From Arenimonas fontis (GTDB lineage Bacteria > Pseudomonadota > Gammaproteobacteria > Xanthomonadales > Xanthomonadaceae), in contig NZ_VUOD01000006.1 in the NCBI RefSeq assembly GCF_008386465.1, forward strand, positions 62,001-126,000: a stretch of 64,000 nt of DNA. The letters are read 5' to 3'. Under the pieces are notes generated by a model. The model did no database searches and was not told where the DNA came from. It saw only the letters and a program-made list of their open reading frames with translations. Of the stretch, positions 48,755 through 57,922 are shown one piece after another. Within the stretch, counting starts at the first letter, position 1. Every line of letters begins with the position of its first letter. Position numbers and translations under genes: made by a program.

Positions 48755-49363
48755 TCACGCGGCCGCGTGCCGGCGCCGCAGTTCCGCCCGCACCGCCTCC
48801 CAGTCCAGCCCGCGCGAACGCAGCAACACCAGCAGGTGGAACAGCAGGTCGGCGGCTTCGCCGCACAAGGCATTGTCGTCCTGGGCCACCGCCGCCAGGG
48901 CCGTTTCCACGCCCTCCTCGCCCACCTTCTGGGCGATGCGACGCGGGCTGCCGGCGAACAGCCGGCTGGTGTAGCTGCCGGCCGGACGCTCGCGCTCGCG
49001 TTGCGCCACCAGGGCATCGAGCTCGGCCAGGAAATCACCTGGTGCGCCAGGGAAGCAACTGCTTCGGCCAAGATGGCAAGTCGGTCCGCGCGGGCGCGCC
49101 CGCACCAGCAGGGTGTCGCCGTCGCAGTCCGGCTCGAGCCCGACCAGCTCCAGCACGTTCCCGCTGCTTTCGCCCTTCATCCACAGGCGCTGGCGGCTGC
49201 GGCTGAAGAAGGTGACCCGACCGGCGTCGAGCGTGGCCCGCAAGGCGGCGCGATCCATCCAGCCAAGCATGAGCACGCGCAGGCTGTCGGCATCCTGCAC
49301 CACGACCGGCAACAGCCCGCCGGCCTTGTCCCAGGCCAGGGCATCGAAGGCGTCAGGCGACAT
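48755..49363 (-). CDS. hisI: Phosphoribosyl-AMP cyclohydrolase / phosphoribosyl-ATP pyrophosphatase
   Basis: A 202-residue bifunctional enzyme (HisIE) for the second and third steps of histidine synthesis. Residues 1-115 are His[41 protein letters not shown] and [15 protein letters not shown] with the Zn cysteines. Residues 118-202 are His[35 protein letters not shown] and [17 protein letters not shown]. The ATG at 49363 overlaps hisF by 11 bases and has GAGGTG upstream. It is the last gene of the operon. Confidence 0.95.
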   Translation of the reverse strand: MSPDAFDALAWDKAGGLLPVVVQDADSLRVLMLGWMDRAALRATLDAGRVTFFSRSRQRLWMKGESSGNVLELVGLEPDCDGDTLLVRARPRGPTCHLGRSSCFPGAPGDFLAELDALVAQRERERPAGSYTSRLFAGSPRRIAQKVGEEGVETALAAVAQDDNALCGEAADLLFHLLVLLRSRGLDWEAVRAELRRRHAAA

Positions 49364-50129
49364 CGCGCACCTCGATGCCCTGGGCGCGTAGCGCGCGCTT
49401 GAGCGCCGGAATGCACAAGGCGCCGCTGTGGAAGACGCTGGCGGCCAGGGCCGCGTCCACGTCGGCCTGACGGAAGGCGGCGGCGAAATGCCCGGCCTTG
49501 CCGGCACCGCCGGAAGCCACCAGCGGCACTCCGCACACCGCCCGCGCCGCCGCCAGCTGCTCGATGTCGTAGCCGCCGCGCACGCCGTCGGCGCCCATGC
49601 AGTTGAGCACGATCTCGCCAGCGCCCAGCCGCTGCGCTTCCCGCAACCAGTCCAGGGTGCGGCGCGGCAGCGCCCGGGTCCGGCCCGGATCGCCGGTGTA
49701 GGCGCGCACCCGCCATTCGCCGTCGGGCTCGCGCAGGCTGTCCACGCCGACCACCACGCACTGCCGGCCGAAGGCCTCGGCCAGCTCGGCGATCAGCTCC
49801 GGCCGCTCCAGCGCCGGCGTGTTCACCGACACCTTGTCGGCGCCGGCATGCAGCACCGCCCTGGCCTGTTCGACGCTGCGGATGCCACCAGCCACGCAGA
49901 ACGGGATGTCCAGCAGGCGCGCCACGCGCTCCACCCAGGCCAGGTCCACGGCCCGGCCCTCCGGGCTTGCGCTGATGTCGTAGAACACGAGCTCGTCGGC
50001 GCCCTCGTCGCGGTAGCGCAGGGCCAGATCCTCGATCGCGCCCATCACCACGTGGTCGCGGAAACGCACGCCCTTGACCACCCGGCCCTCGCGCACGTCC
50101 AGGCAGGGGATGATGCGACGGCTCAGCAC
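49353..50129 (-). CDS. hisF: Imidazole glycerol phosphate synthase subunit HisF
   Basis: A 258-residue TIM-barrel cyclase that works with HisH to form imidazole-glycerol phosphate and [25 protein letters not shown] carries the first catalytic Asp and [20 protein letters not shown] the second. [20 protein letters not shown] and [17 protein letters not shown] are family segments. The GTG at 50129 overlaps the hisA stop by seven bases, with GGAGG seven bases upstream. Confidence 0.96.
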   Translation of the reverse strand: MLSRRIIPCLDVREGRVVKGVRFRDHVVMGAIEDLALRYRDEGADELVFYDISASPEGRAVDLAWVERVARLLDIPFCVAGGIRSVEQARAVLHAGADKVSVNTPALERPELIAELAEAFGRQCVVVGVDSLREPDGEWRVRAYTGDPGRTRALPRRTLDWLREAQRLGAGEIVLNCMGADGVRGGYDIEQLAAARAVCGVPLVASGGAGKAGHFAAAFRQADVDAALAASVFHSGALCIPALKRALRAQGIEVRDVA

Positions 50130-50872
50130 GACGCGGCCTCCGTCGCCAGGGCATCGGCCAGCTCCAGACAGCCGTCCAGCAAGGCCTTGCCTAGCACCGC
50201 GCCGGCGCAGCCGGCCGCGCGCACCGCTTCCAGGTCGGCGCCGTCCCGGATCCCGCCGGAGGCCTGCAGGCGCAGGCCCGGCAAAGCCGCCGCCAGTTCG
50301 CGGTAGAGCGCCAGGCTGGGCCCGGAGAGCATGCCGTCACGGGCGATGTCGGTGACCAGGACGTGGCGCAACCCCTCCCGGGCGAGCCGGGTCGCCAGGC
50401 TGGCGAGATCGGCGCCGGAGTCTTCGGTCCAACCCCGTATCGGCAGGCGCCAGCTGCCCTGCCCGTCCCGGCGGGCGTCCAGGGCGACGGTGACGCGTTC
50501 GGGACCGAAACGCGCCAGCCAGCCGGCGACCCGCTCCGGCTGCCGCACCGCCAGCGAGCCCAGCACCACCCGGTCGGCGCCCGCCCCGAGCAGGATGCCG
50601 ATGTCGGCCTCGCGACGCAGGCCGCCGCCGGTCTGCACACTCAGACCGGTTCTGGCCTTGATGCGCGCCAACAGGGGGCCGAGGGTGTAACCGCCGACGC
50701 GCGCCGCGTCCAGGTCCACCAGGTGCAGCCAGCGGGCGCCGGCCTCGGCATAGCGGCAAGCCAGCGCCAGCGGGTCGTCACCGTAGCGCGTTTCCCGGGC
50801 GTAATCGCCCTGGCGCAGTCGCACCACGCGGCCGGCCCGGACGTCAATGGCGGGATAGACGGTGAAATTCAT
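50123..50872 (-). CDS. hisA: ProFAR isomerase HisA
   Basis: A 249-residue TIM-barrel isomerase. [20 protein letters not shown] has the catalytic Asp, [20 protein letters not shown] and [20 protein letters not shown] follow, and [20 protein letters not shown] has the second catalytic Asp. It overlaps hisH by four bases (ATGA). It is slightly more divergent at the C-terminus ([15 protein letters not shown]), which is not unusual. Confidence 0.96.
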   Translation of the reverse strand: MNFTVYPAIDVRAGRVVRLRQGDYARETRYGDDPLALACRYAEAGARWLHLVDLDAARVGGYTLGPLLARIKARTGLSVQTGGGLRREADIGILLGAGADRVVLGSLAVRQPERVAGWLARFGPERVTVALDARRDGQGSWRLPIRGWTEDSGADLASLATRLAREGLRHVLVTDIARDGMLSGPSLALYRELAAALPGLRLQASGGIRDGADLEAVRAAGCAGAVLGKALLDGCLELADALATEAASC

Positions 50873-51465
50873 GCGCCAAGCTCCAGGAAGTTGGCCAGCA
50901 GGCGCCGGCCTGCGGCGGCCGAGCGCTCGGGATGAAACTGCGCGCCCATGACCGGGCCACGCTCGACCACGGCGGCGAAGGGACCGCCGTGGTCGCAGGC
51001 GGCGACGCAATCCGGGCCGATCGGCGCCGCGTAGCCGTGCACGAAATAGGCCCATTCGCCCTCGCCGATGCCGGCCAGCAGGACCGAATCGCGCAGCCGG
51101 CGCAGCCGGTTCCAGCCCATGTGCGGCACCCGCAGGCCAGGCGCCGGCCGCAGCGCCGACACCCGCCCAGGCAGCCTGCCCAGACAGGCGGTATCGCCCT
51201 CTTCCGAAGCCTCGAACAACAGCTGCATGCCCAGGCAAATGCCCAGCAGGGGCCGGTCGAAGGCGCGCAGCACCTCGACCAGCCCGAGCGAATGCAGCCG
51301 CGCCATCGCCGGTCCGGCCGCACCCACGCCGGGCAGGACCAGCCGCGGCGCGGCCCGGATCTCGACCGGGTCGGCGCTCACCCGCGCCTCCACGCCGAGG
51401 CGTTGCAGCGCATAGCACACCGAGCCCAGGTTGGCGCCGCCGGCGTCCACCACCACCAGGCTCAC
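50869..51465 (-). CDS. hisH: Imidazole glycerol phosphate synthase glutaminase subunit HisH
   Basis: A 198-residue class I amidotransferase that supplies ammonia to HisF. The nucleophilic Cys is in [20 protein letters not shown], and the His-Glu pair in [20 protein letters not shown]. The oxyanion strand [19 protein letters not shown] is present. It starts with GTG at 51465, overlapping the hisB stop by GTGA. Confidence 0.95.
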   Translation of the reverse strand: MSLVVVDAGGANLGSVCYALQRLGVEARVSADPVEIRAAPRLVLPGVGAAGPAMARLHSLGLVEVLRAFDRPLLGICLGMQLLFEASEEGDTACLGRLPGRVSALRPAPGLRVPHMGWNRLRRLRDSVLLAGIGEGEWAYFVHGYAAPIGPDCVAACDHGGPFAAVVERGPVMGAQFHPERSAAAGRRLLANFLELGA

Positions 51466-52550
51466 AGCGCCCCCTTGGTACTGGGCAAGCCGGTGCCTTC
51501 GCGCCGCAAGGCCTGGCGCAGGGCGCGCGCCACCGCCTTGAAACAGGCTTCGACCATGTGGTGGGTGTTCTCGCCGCGCACGCGCAGGTGCAGGTTCATG
51601 CCCGCGCCTTCGCAAAGCGAGCGGAAGAAATGCGGCACCAGCTCGGTGGCCAGGCCGCCCACTTCGGCGCGCGGGAACCGGCCCTCGAAGACGAAGCAGG
51701 GCCTGCCGGACAGATCCAGCGCCGCCCCGGCCAGGCTCTCGTCCATGGGCAGGGTGATTGCGCCGGCGAAACCGTCCTCACCGTAGCGGTCGAGGCCACG
51801 CTTGTCGCCCAGGGCTTGGCGCAGGGCCTGGCCCAGAGCCAAGGCGCTGTCCTCGACGGTATGGTGTTCGTCCACGTGCAGATCGCCGTCGCAGCGCAGG
51901 CGCAGGGTGAAGCCGCCGTGTTTGCCCACCTGTTCGAGCATGTGATCGAAGAAACCCAGACCGGTGGCGATCTCGGGCTCCGCGGCGCGATCCAGGTCCA
52001 GCGCCACCCACACCCGGGTCTCGCGAGTGACGCGCTCGACCTGCGCCTGCCGCGGACCGGCCAGCAGGGCGGCGGCCACGCTCGCCCAGGTTTCGCCGCC
52101 TTGCCCCAGACGGAAACCACGACAACCGAGGTTGGCCGCCAGTTGCAGGTCGGTTTCGCGGTCGCCGACCACGGCCGAGCCGGCCAGGTCAAGGCTGCGG
52201 TCGCGCAGATAGTGCAGCAGCATGCCGACCCCAGGCTTGCGGGTGCTCCTGCCCTCGCTTTCCAGGCTTTCGTCGATCAGGATCTCGCGGAACGCGATGC
52301 CCTGCGATTCCAGCAACTGCAGCAGTAGGGCCTGCGGGCCCTCGAAGGCCTCGCGCGGGAAACGGTCGCTGCCCAACCCGTCCTGGTTGCTGACCATCAC
52401 GAACTGCCAGCCGGCATCGCGCAGGGCCAGCAGGGCCGGGATCATGCCCTCGACGAAGCGCAGCTTGGCGAAGCTATCCACCTGGCAGTCGGCCGGCTCC
52501 TCGATCAGGGTGCCGTCGCGATCCACGAACAGGATGCGTTGCCCGCTCAT
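51462..52550 (-). CDS. hisB: Histidinol-phosphatase / imidazoleglycerol-phosphate dehydratase
   Basis: A 362-residue bifunctional enzyme. Residues 1-165 are the HAD phosphatase ([20 protein letters not shown] with Asp10 and Asp12; [13 protein letters not shown]). The Cys/His zinc loop of E. coli HisB is absent ([15 protein letters not shown] in that place), as in Xanthomonas relatives. Residues 175-362 are the Mn-dependent dehydratase with the His clusters [32 protein letters not shown] and [21 protein letters not shown] short insertion (GEDGFAGA) precedes the TLPMDE motif. The start overlaps hisC by ATGA. Confidence 0.96.
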   Translation of the reverse strand: MSGQRILFVDRDGTLIEEPADCQVDSFAKLRFVEGMIPALLALRDAGWQFVMVSNQDGLGSDRFPREAFEGPQALLLQLLESQGIAFREILIDESLESEGRSTRKPGVGMLLHYLRDRSLDLAGSAVVGDRETDLQLAANLGCRGFRLGQGGETWASVAAALLAGPRQAQVERVTRETRVWVALDLDRAAEPEIATGLGFFDHMLEQVGKHGGFTLRLRCDGDLHVDEHHTVEDSALALGQALRQALGDKRGLDRYGEDGFAGAITLPMDESLAGAALDLSGRPCFVFEGRFPRAEVGGLATELVPHFFRSLCEGAGMNLHLRVRGENTHHMVEACFKAVARALRQALRREGTGLPSTKGAL

Positions 52551-53626
52551 GCCGGCCTCCCCACCCGCAAGGCGGCGAGCACGAGATCGTTTTCCTCCGG
52601 GCGGCCGATGCTGATGCGCAGGGCGTCGCCCAAGCCTGGCGTGGCGCGCATGTCGCGCACCACCACGGCGGCAGCGCGCAGGCGGCGCAGCGCCTCGCCG
52701 GCATCGGCAAAACGCACGAGCAGGAAATTGCCCTGCGAGGGATACACCCTTCGCACCTCCGGCAGGGCCGCCAGTTCCCGGTACAGGCGCTCGCGTTCGG
52801 CGCGCACGCTGGCGACCCGTTCGCGGGTGCGCGACAAGGCCGCCTCCGACAGCGCCGACAGCGCCAACTGCACGCTGGGCGATGGCAACGGATAAGGCGC
52901 TTGGCAGTTGCGCAGCAAGGCCACCAGCGCCGGGTCGGCCAACAGGCAGCCGATGCGTGCCGCCGCCAGGCCATGCGCTTTGGACAGGGTCCGCAGGATG
53001 GCCAGATTGGACTGCCCGACAAGCGCGTCGGCCAGGGAAGGCGAGTCCGCGTACTCGACGTAAGCCTCGTCCAGCACCACCAGACTGTAGCCGGCCAGCC
53101 GGCGCGCCAGGGCCAGCACCTCGTCGCGCGCCAGCGATTGCCCGGTCGGGTTGCCGGGCGAACACAGGAATACCAGCCGGGCCTTCCGGCTGACGGCGGC
53201 CTCGGCCACCGCGTCGCTTTCGAGAGCGAAGCCGGCGCCGCGGTCCCGCAAAGGCACCTCGACCAAGGCTGCGCCCTGCAGGCGCGCACTGACCGCGTAC
53301 ATGCCGAAGACCGGTGGCGTCACCAGCACTGCATCCCGTCCGGGCCGGCACAGCAACCTCACCAGCAGGTCGATGGCCTCGTCGCTGCCGCGACCGATCA
53401 GCACCCGTTCCGGCGCCACCCCGTACAGCGCCGCCAGCCTTTCGCGCAGCGCGTCCGGCTGCGGATCCGGGTAGCGGTGCAGGTCGAGGCCGGGGTCGGC
53501 GGCGTTCGGCCAGGGGCTCTCGTTGGCATTCAGCCACACACGGCCCTCGCCACCCTCGCGCCGCGCCGAGGCATAACCGGCGAATTCGCGCAGATCCTCG
53601 CGCACCAGCGACAGCACGCCGCTCAT
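52547..53626 (-). CDS. hisC: Histidinol-phosphate aminotransferase
   Basis: A 359-residue PLP enzyme of fold type [13 protein letters not shown] is the N-terminal signature, [12 protein letters not shown] and [17 protein letters not shown] follow, [17 protein letters not shown] has the cofactor-binding Asp/Tyr, and [20 protein letters not shown] contains the Schiff-base Lys. It overlaps hisD and hisB by four bases each, so translation is coupled through the operon. Confidence 0.95.
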   Translation of the reverse strand: MSGVLSLVREDLREFAGYASARREGGEGRVWLNANESPWPNAADPGLDLHRYPDPQPDALRERLAALYGVAPERVLIGRGSDEAIDLLVRLLCRPGRDAVLVTPPVFGMYAVSARLQGAALVEVPLRDRGAGFALESDAVAEAAVSRKARLVFLCSPGNPTGQSLARDEVLALARRLAGYSLVVLDEAYVEYADSPSLADALVGQSNLAILRTLSKAHGLAAARIGCLLADPALVALLRNCQAPYPLPSPSVQLALSALSEAALSRTRERVASVRAERERLYRELAALPEVRRVYPSQGNFLLVRFADAGEALRRLRAAAVVVRDMRATPGLGDALRISIGRPEENDLVLAALRVGRPA

Positions 53627-54921
53627 GCCGCATCCTCCAGCCGGCGCAACACCGACCGCGCGTGCGCTTCCAGGCCCTCAGCCCGGGCAAGGGTGACGGC
53701 GCAAGGCCCGATCGCCGCCAGGCCGACAGGAGTGACCTCCTGATAGCTGATCGCGGTCTGGAAGCTGGCCACGCTCACCCCGCTCCAGGCGCGGGCGGCG
53801 CCGCCGGTGGGCAACACATGGTTGGTGCCGGAACAGTAGTCGCCCAGTCCCTCGGGCGCGTAATCGCCGAGGAAGACCGAGCCGGCGCAGCGCACCCTTT
53901 CCAGCCAGGCCCGCGGCTCCCGCAGGGCCAGGATCAGATGCTCGGGCGCGTAGTCGTTGCTCAGGGCGAAGGCATCCTCCAGACGCGCGACCCTGATCAA
54001 GCGGGCATGCGCCAGGGCCCGGCGGGCAACATCGGCCCGCGGCAAGGTCCGCAACTGCCGCTCCAGTTCGGCTGCCACCGTCTCGAGCAAGTCCGCCCGA
54101 TCGGTCACCAGCAGCACCTGCGAATCCGGCCCGTGCTCCGCCTGCGACAACAGGTCGGCGGCGAGATAGGCCGGATCGGCGCCGGCGTCGGCGATCACCA
54201 GTACTTCCGAGGGTCCGGCCGGCATGTCCATGGCCGGCCCGCCCGGCAGGGCCGCCGCATGCCGCTTGGCGGCGGTCACGTAGCGGTTGCCGGGGCCGAA
54301 CAGCTTGTCGCAACGGGGCACGCTTTCGGTGCCCAGGGCCATGGCGGCGATCGCCTGCGCCCCGCCCAGGACGAACACCCGGCGGATACCGCACATCGCC
54401 GCGGCCACCAGCACGGCCGGGTCGGCGCGGCCGTCAGCGCGCGGCGGCGTGCAAAGCACCACCTCCTCGCAACCCGCCAGCTCGGCCGGCACGCCCAGCA
54501 TCAACGCGGTCGAGGGAAGGGGCGCGCTGCCGGCCGGCACATACAGGCCAACCCGGCGGATCGGCCGCATCATCCGGCCACAGGACACGCCGGGCGCGGT
54601 TTCCAGCTCGAAGCCGCGCGGCGCGCCGGCGGCATGCCAGGCGCGCAGGCGCTCGCGGGCCTCGCCCAGCGCTTGGCGCAGCGTCGGAGCGACCTGAAGC
54701 CCGGCCATCTCGAAATCCACCGGGCCCAGCGCCAGCCGATCCGGCAGCACGCCATCCAGCCTGGCGGTCAGCGCCAGCAGGGCCGCGTCTCCTTCGGCAG
54801 CCACCTGTCCGAAGATGCCGCGCACCACCGCCTCCACCCCGTCCTGCTGCCCGGCCAGGGGCCGGGCCAGGCAGGCCGCGCGCTCCGCCTCGTCCATCCG
54901 CTCCCAGTCGTAGCGCTTCAT
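53623..54921 (-). CDS. hisD: Histidinol dehydrogenase
   Basis: A 432-residue Zn enzyme for the last two oxidations of histidine synthesis. [40 protein letters not shown] and [20 protein letters not shown] are typical, and [20 protein letters not shown] holds the Zn/His region. The start ([18 protein letters not shown]) matches relatives, which leaves no room for extra hisG sequence upstream. ATG overlaps the hisG stop (ATGA). Confidence 0.96.
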   Translation of the reverse strand: MKRYDWERMDEAERAACLARPLAGQQDGVEAVVRGIFGQVAAEGDAALLALTARLDGVLPDRLALGPVDFEMAGLQVAPTLRQALGEARERLRAWHAAGAPRGFELETAPGVSCGRMMRPIRRVGLYVPAGSAPLPSTALMLGVPAELAGCEEVVLCTPPRADGRADPAVLVAAAMCGIRRVFVLGGAQAIAAMALGTESVPRCDKLFGPGNRYVTAAKRHAAALPGGPAMDMPAGPSEVLVIADAGADPAYLAADLLSQAEHGPDSQVLLVTDRADLLETVAAELERQLRTLPRADVARRALAHARLIRVARLEDAFALSNDYAPEHLILALREPRAWLERVRCAGSVFLGDYAPEGLGDYCSGTNHVLPTGGAARAWSGVSVASFQTAISYQEVTPVGLAAIGPCAVTLARAEGLEAHARSVLRRLEDAA

Positions 54922-55601
54922 GCCGGCACCCGTTCGCGCGACGTGGCCGCCAGACGCCGCAGCAACATCGCCGCCAGGCCGTCGCGGGCATCGCCGAACG
55001 GCCGCGCCGGTGCCGCCAGCACCGCCTGACTGGACAGCACCCGCTCGACTTCACGCAGACGGTTGGCGGCCAGCGTCGCGCCGGTGGACACCAGATCGCA
55101 GATGGCGTCCGCCGTGCCCAGGCGCGGGGCGATCTCCACCGAACCGGAAAGTTTCACCGCTCGGGCAACGATGCCGCGCTCCCGAAGCCATCGCTCGAGC
55201 AGGCGCGGATAACTGGTGGCGATGCGCAGACCCTGCAGGCGCGAAGGCCCGGGCCAGTCCCAGTCCGCCGGTACCGCCAGCGACAGCCGGCAGCGGCCGA
55301 AGCCGAGCTCGCGCAGGCTGCGGAACGGCCCCGGTCCGATACCGTCCATGCGTTCCAGGGCCTGCTCCTCCAGCACGTTGCGGCCGACCACGCCGAGGTC
55401 GGCCACGCCTTCGGCGATCAGGCCCGGGATGTCGTCGTCTCGAACCAGCAGCAGGTCCACCGGCAGATCCCGGCCGGGCTGGAAAAGCTGGTCGCCATCG
55501 TCGCCGAACCGCAGGCCGGCGCCTGCGAGCAGCTGGCGGCTGGGACCGGACAGGCGTCCGGATTTCTGGATGGCAATGCGCAGGCGGTCGCGCGTCCTCA
55601 T
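54918..55601 (-). CDS. hisG: ATP phosphoribosyltransferase HisG, catalytic domain only
   Basis: A 227-residue enzyme for the first step of histidine synthesis (ATP plus PRPP). [40 protein letters not shown] and [17 protein letters not shown] are long-form HisG sequences, and [19 protein letters not shown] holds the PRPP-loop region. Long-form relatives run to about 300 residues, with an ACT-like C-terminal regulatory domain; here the protein ends at [16 protein letters not shown], where that domain would start, and hisD follows at once. Short-form HisG is a different branch and needs HisZ, of which none is seen in the window. A truncated but stable, possibly histidine-insensitive enzyme is one reading. 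Confidence 0.93.
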   Translation of the reverse strand: MRTRDRLRIAIQKSGRLSGPSRQLLAGAGLRFGDDGDQLFQPGRDLPVDLLLVRDDDIPGLIAEGVADLGVVGRNVLEEQALERMDGIGPGPFRSLRELGFGRCRLSLAVPADWDWPGPSRLQGLRIATSYPRLLERWLRERGIVARAVKLSGSVEIAPRLGTADAICDLVSTGATLAANRLREVERVLSSQAVLAAPARPFGDARDGLAAMLLRRLAATSRERVPA

Positions 55602-55633
55602 GACGCCCTCCGTGACGGGAATGTGGGGAATGG

Positions 55634-55960
55634 TCAGTGGTGCGAGCGGGGATGGGCGCGATGGCCCAGGCGCTCGGCAACCAGGCGATAGCCGCCCGCG
55701 CCCATCTCCAGGCAACGGGCGACGCGGCCGATGGTGGTGACGCTGACCCCGGTGCGCTCATGGATTTCGCGATAGGGCAGGTCGGCCGCCAACAAGGGCA
55801 CCACCCGCCAGCGATCGGCCAGGGCCTCGAGCTCGGCGGGCGTGCACAGGTCGTCGAGGAACGCACGCGCCTCCTCCGGCGTGCGCAGGCTGAGCAGCGC
55901 CTCGATCAGGGCATCGAGGGCCGAGAGGCCGGCATCGGGGACGGGGTCACGACGTTTCAC
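55634..55960 (-). CDS. YerC/YecD family TrpR-related regulator
   Basis: A 108-residue DNA-binding protein of the TrpR/YerC fold. [40 protein letters not shown] and [20 protein letters not shown] (the helix-turn-helix) are diagnostic. In Xanthomonas relatives this gene heads the his operon and is thought to regulate it. It starts with GTG at 55960, only seven bases past a -10, and ends 32 bases before hisG. A 24-bp palindrome lies directly upstream. The ligand, if any, is not known; histidine is an obvious guess. Confidence 0.88.
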   Translation of the reverse strand: MKRRDPVPDAGLSALDALIEALLSLRTPEEARAFLDDLCTPAELEALADRWRVVPLLAADLPYREIHERTGVSVTTIGRVARCLEMGAGGYRLVAERLGHRAHPRSHH

Positions 55961-55967
55961 GGCGGCT

Positions 55968-55996
55968 AATGTACTAGCGCATTAATACATTTGCAA
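55968..55996 (-). promoter_or_regulatory. his operon promoter with overlapping palindrome (YerC operator candidate)
   Basis: On the minus strand, TTGCAA (55991-55996) and TACATT (55968-55973) are separated by exactly 17 bases, a sound -35/-10 pair. The 24-bp sequence 55968-55991 is an imperfect palindrome: 18 of 24 positions match its own reverse complement, with outer arms AATGTA and TACATT. It contains GTACTAG, like a half-site of the E. coli trp operator. The GTG start lies seven bases past the -10, so the message may have no leader. Autoregulation by YerC is the simplest reading. Confidence 0.65.
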
Positions 55997-56056
55997 GCCT
56001 GCCGGCTTTTCCCCGCGGACCGGGCCTAATACAGTGCGCAGGAGGGGCTGAAAACA

Positions 56057-57907
56057 GTGCGAAACGGGGGAAACGGCGTGTTCTGGAAGGGCGGACTCCT
56101 GAGCCTGCTGCTGCTAGCCCTGGCCCTGGCGGCGCTCCCCGCCCGCGCCGACGGCACCCTGGTGCTGGATGGCAGCCGCCAGAGGGTTCCTCTTGCGCCG
56201 CACCTGGGCTACCGGGTGGACCCGGACGGACGGGCCGATGCCGCCGTCATGTTCGAGCAGGCCCGCTACGGCGGTTTCGCGCCCCTGCCCCACGGTGACG
56301 CCACCTTCGGCTTCACCGAAGGCGCCCATTGGTTCCACGCCGAACTGTTCAACCAGAACGCCCGCGAACAGCGCTGGCTGCTGGTGCTGCACTACCCGCT
56401 GCTGGACAACGTGGACTTCTACCTGCGCTACCCGGACGGCCACGTCGAGCACATGGCCTCGGGTGATGCCCTGCCGTTCTCGGCCCGGGCCATCCGCTAC
56501 CGGCACCCGAACTTCTGGGTGGACCTGCCGCAGCGCAGCCGGGTGGAACTGCTGGTGCGGGTCAGCACGCGCAGCTCCATGCAGGTACCGCTGAGCCTGT
56601 ATACGCCTACGGCCTTCGCCGAAATGGAGCGCGACTCGCAGTTCGGCATCGGCCTGTTCTACGGCATCCTGCTGGCGCTGTTCTTCTACAACCTGGTGCT
56701 ATGGCTGTCACTGCGCGACCGCACCCACCTCTGGTACACCCTGCACGTGGCCGGCTTCGGACTGGTGATCTTCTGCCTCAACGGTCTGGCCTTCGAATAC
56801 CTGTGGCCGAATTCGCCATGGCTGGCCAACCAGGCCATTCCGTTGTCCATGGCGCTGTCGCAGATCACCATGCACCAGTTCTGCCGCGAGTTTCTCGAGC
56901 TCAGGCAACGGCAGCCGCTCGGCGACCGGCTGACGCTGGCCTTCATCGGCTTCTTCGTCCTGGCCGGCATCGCGTCGTTTTTCCTGCCCTACCGCGAGGT
57001 GGTGCGGCCCCTGACCCTGGCGGTGTTCCCCGGCGCGGCGCTGATCGTGCTGCTCGCCGTCAACGCCATCCGGCGCGGCTACGCCCCAGCCCGGATCTTC
57101 CTGATGGCCTGGGCCTTCCTGTTGCTGGGCATCGCGCTTTACGCCAGCGTGTCCTTCGGCCTGCTGCCCAAGACCTTCGTCACCGAGTACGCGATCCAGA
57201 TCGGATCGGCGCTGGAGATGATCCTGCTGTCGTTCGCCCTCGCCTACCGCTATGCGCGCCTGCGTGGCGAGAACGAGCGGCTGGTGCGCGAACACAACGA
57301 ACAGCTCGAGCGACATGTGGCCCGCCGCACCTCCGAGCTGAGCACGGCCCTGGAGCAGTTGGCGGAAGCCAACCAGCGCCTGCGCGAGTCCAACCGCCAT
57401 GACGCCTTGACCGGCCTGCTCAACCGCCGGCGTTTCCGCGAAGTGTTCGAGCACCAGTTGCAGCAGGCCGAGGAGGCGCGCCGGCCTCTGGGCGTATTGC
57501 TGATGGACATGGACCATTTCAAGGACATCAACGACCGCCACGGCCACCTGGCCGGCGACGAATGCCTGCGCTGGCTAGGACGTTGCCTGCAGGACAGTCT
57601 GGCCGGGCACGGCGCGATCATGGCCCGGTTCGGCGGCGAGGAGTTCGTGGTGGTGCTGCCCGACGTCGAAGGCCAGCGCCTACTGCAACTGGCCGAACAG
57701 CTGCGCGCGCGCATCAATGACCAGCCGGTGCATCATGACGGCGAGGAGATCCGCCTGAGCGCGAGCATCGGCGCGTTCGTGCTGCGCCCAGGCAGCGGCC
57801 TCGGCGTGGATGGCGCCCTGCAACGCGCCGACGATGCCCTGTACGCCGCCAAGGACCGCGGCCGCAACTGCGTGCATCTGGCCGAAGACCTGCACCCCCT
57901 GCCCTGA
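56057..57907 (+). CDS. 7TMR-DISM diguanylate cyclase
   Basis: A 616-residue membrane sensor. After a signal sequence (LLSLLLLALALAALPARADG) comes a periplasmic 7TMR-DISMED2 jelly-roll domain (residues 35-190), then seven helices of the 7TMR-DISM type (FGIGLFYGILLALFFYNLVL and on), a short coiled coil, and a GGDEF domain with DALTGLLNRRRFREVFE and an intact RFGGEEFVVVLP. It would make cyclic-di-GMP in response to a periplasmic, perhaps carbohydrate-like, ligand. The start may be GTG at 56057 or GTG at 56078; the second has a better-placed GGGGGA and an ideal signal length. It is divergent from yerC. Confidence 0.9.
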   Translation: MRNGGNGVFWKGGLLSLLLLALALAALPARADGTLVLDGSRQRVPLAPHLGYRVDPDGRADAAVMFEQARYGGFAPLPHGDATFGFTEGAHWFHAELFNQNAREQRWLLVLHYPLLDNVDFYLRYPDGHVEHMASGDALPFSARAIRYRHPNFWVDLPQRSRVELLVRVSTRSSMQVPLSLYTPTAFAEMERDSQFGIGLFYGILLALFFYNLVLWLSLRDRTHLWYTLHVAGFGLVIFCLNGLAFEYLWPNSPWLANQAIPLSMALSQITMHQFCREFLELRQRQPLGDRLTLAFIGFFVLAGIASFFLPYREVVRPLTLAVFPGAALIVLLAVNAIRRGYAPARIFLMAWAFLLLGIALYASVSFGLLPKTFVTEYAIQIGSALEMILLSFALAYRYARLRGENERLVREHNEQLERHVARRTSELSTALEQLAEANQRLRESNRHDALTGLLNRRRFREVFEHQLQQAEEARRPLGVLLMDMDHFKDINDRHGHLAGDECLRWLGRCLQDSLAGHGAIMARFGGEEFVVVLPDVEGQRLLQLAEQLRARINDQPVHHDGEEIRLSASIGAFVLRPGSGLGVDGALQRADDALYAAKDRGRNCVHLAEDLHPLP

Positions 57908-57922
57908 GCGGATCGGCGCCGG

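Noticed and set aside
52547-53626. Possible alternative aminotransferase role for hisC
   Set aside because: Position between hisD and hisB with four-base overlaps, and the standard N-terminal and Schiff-base motifs, make the histidine role clear.
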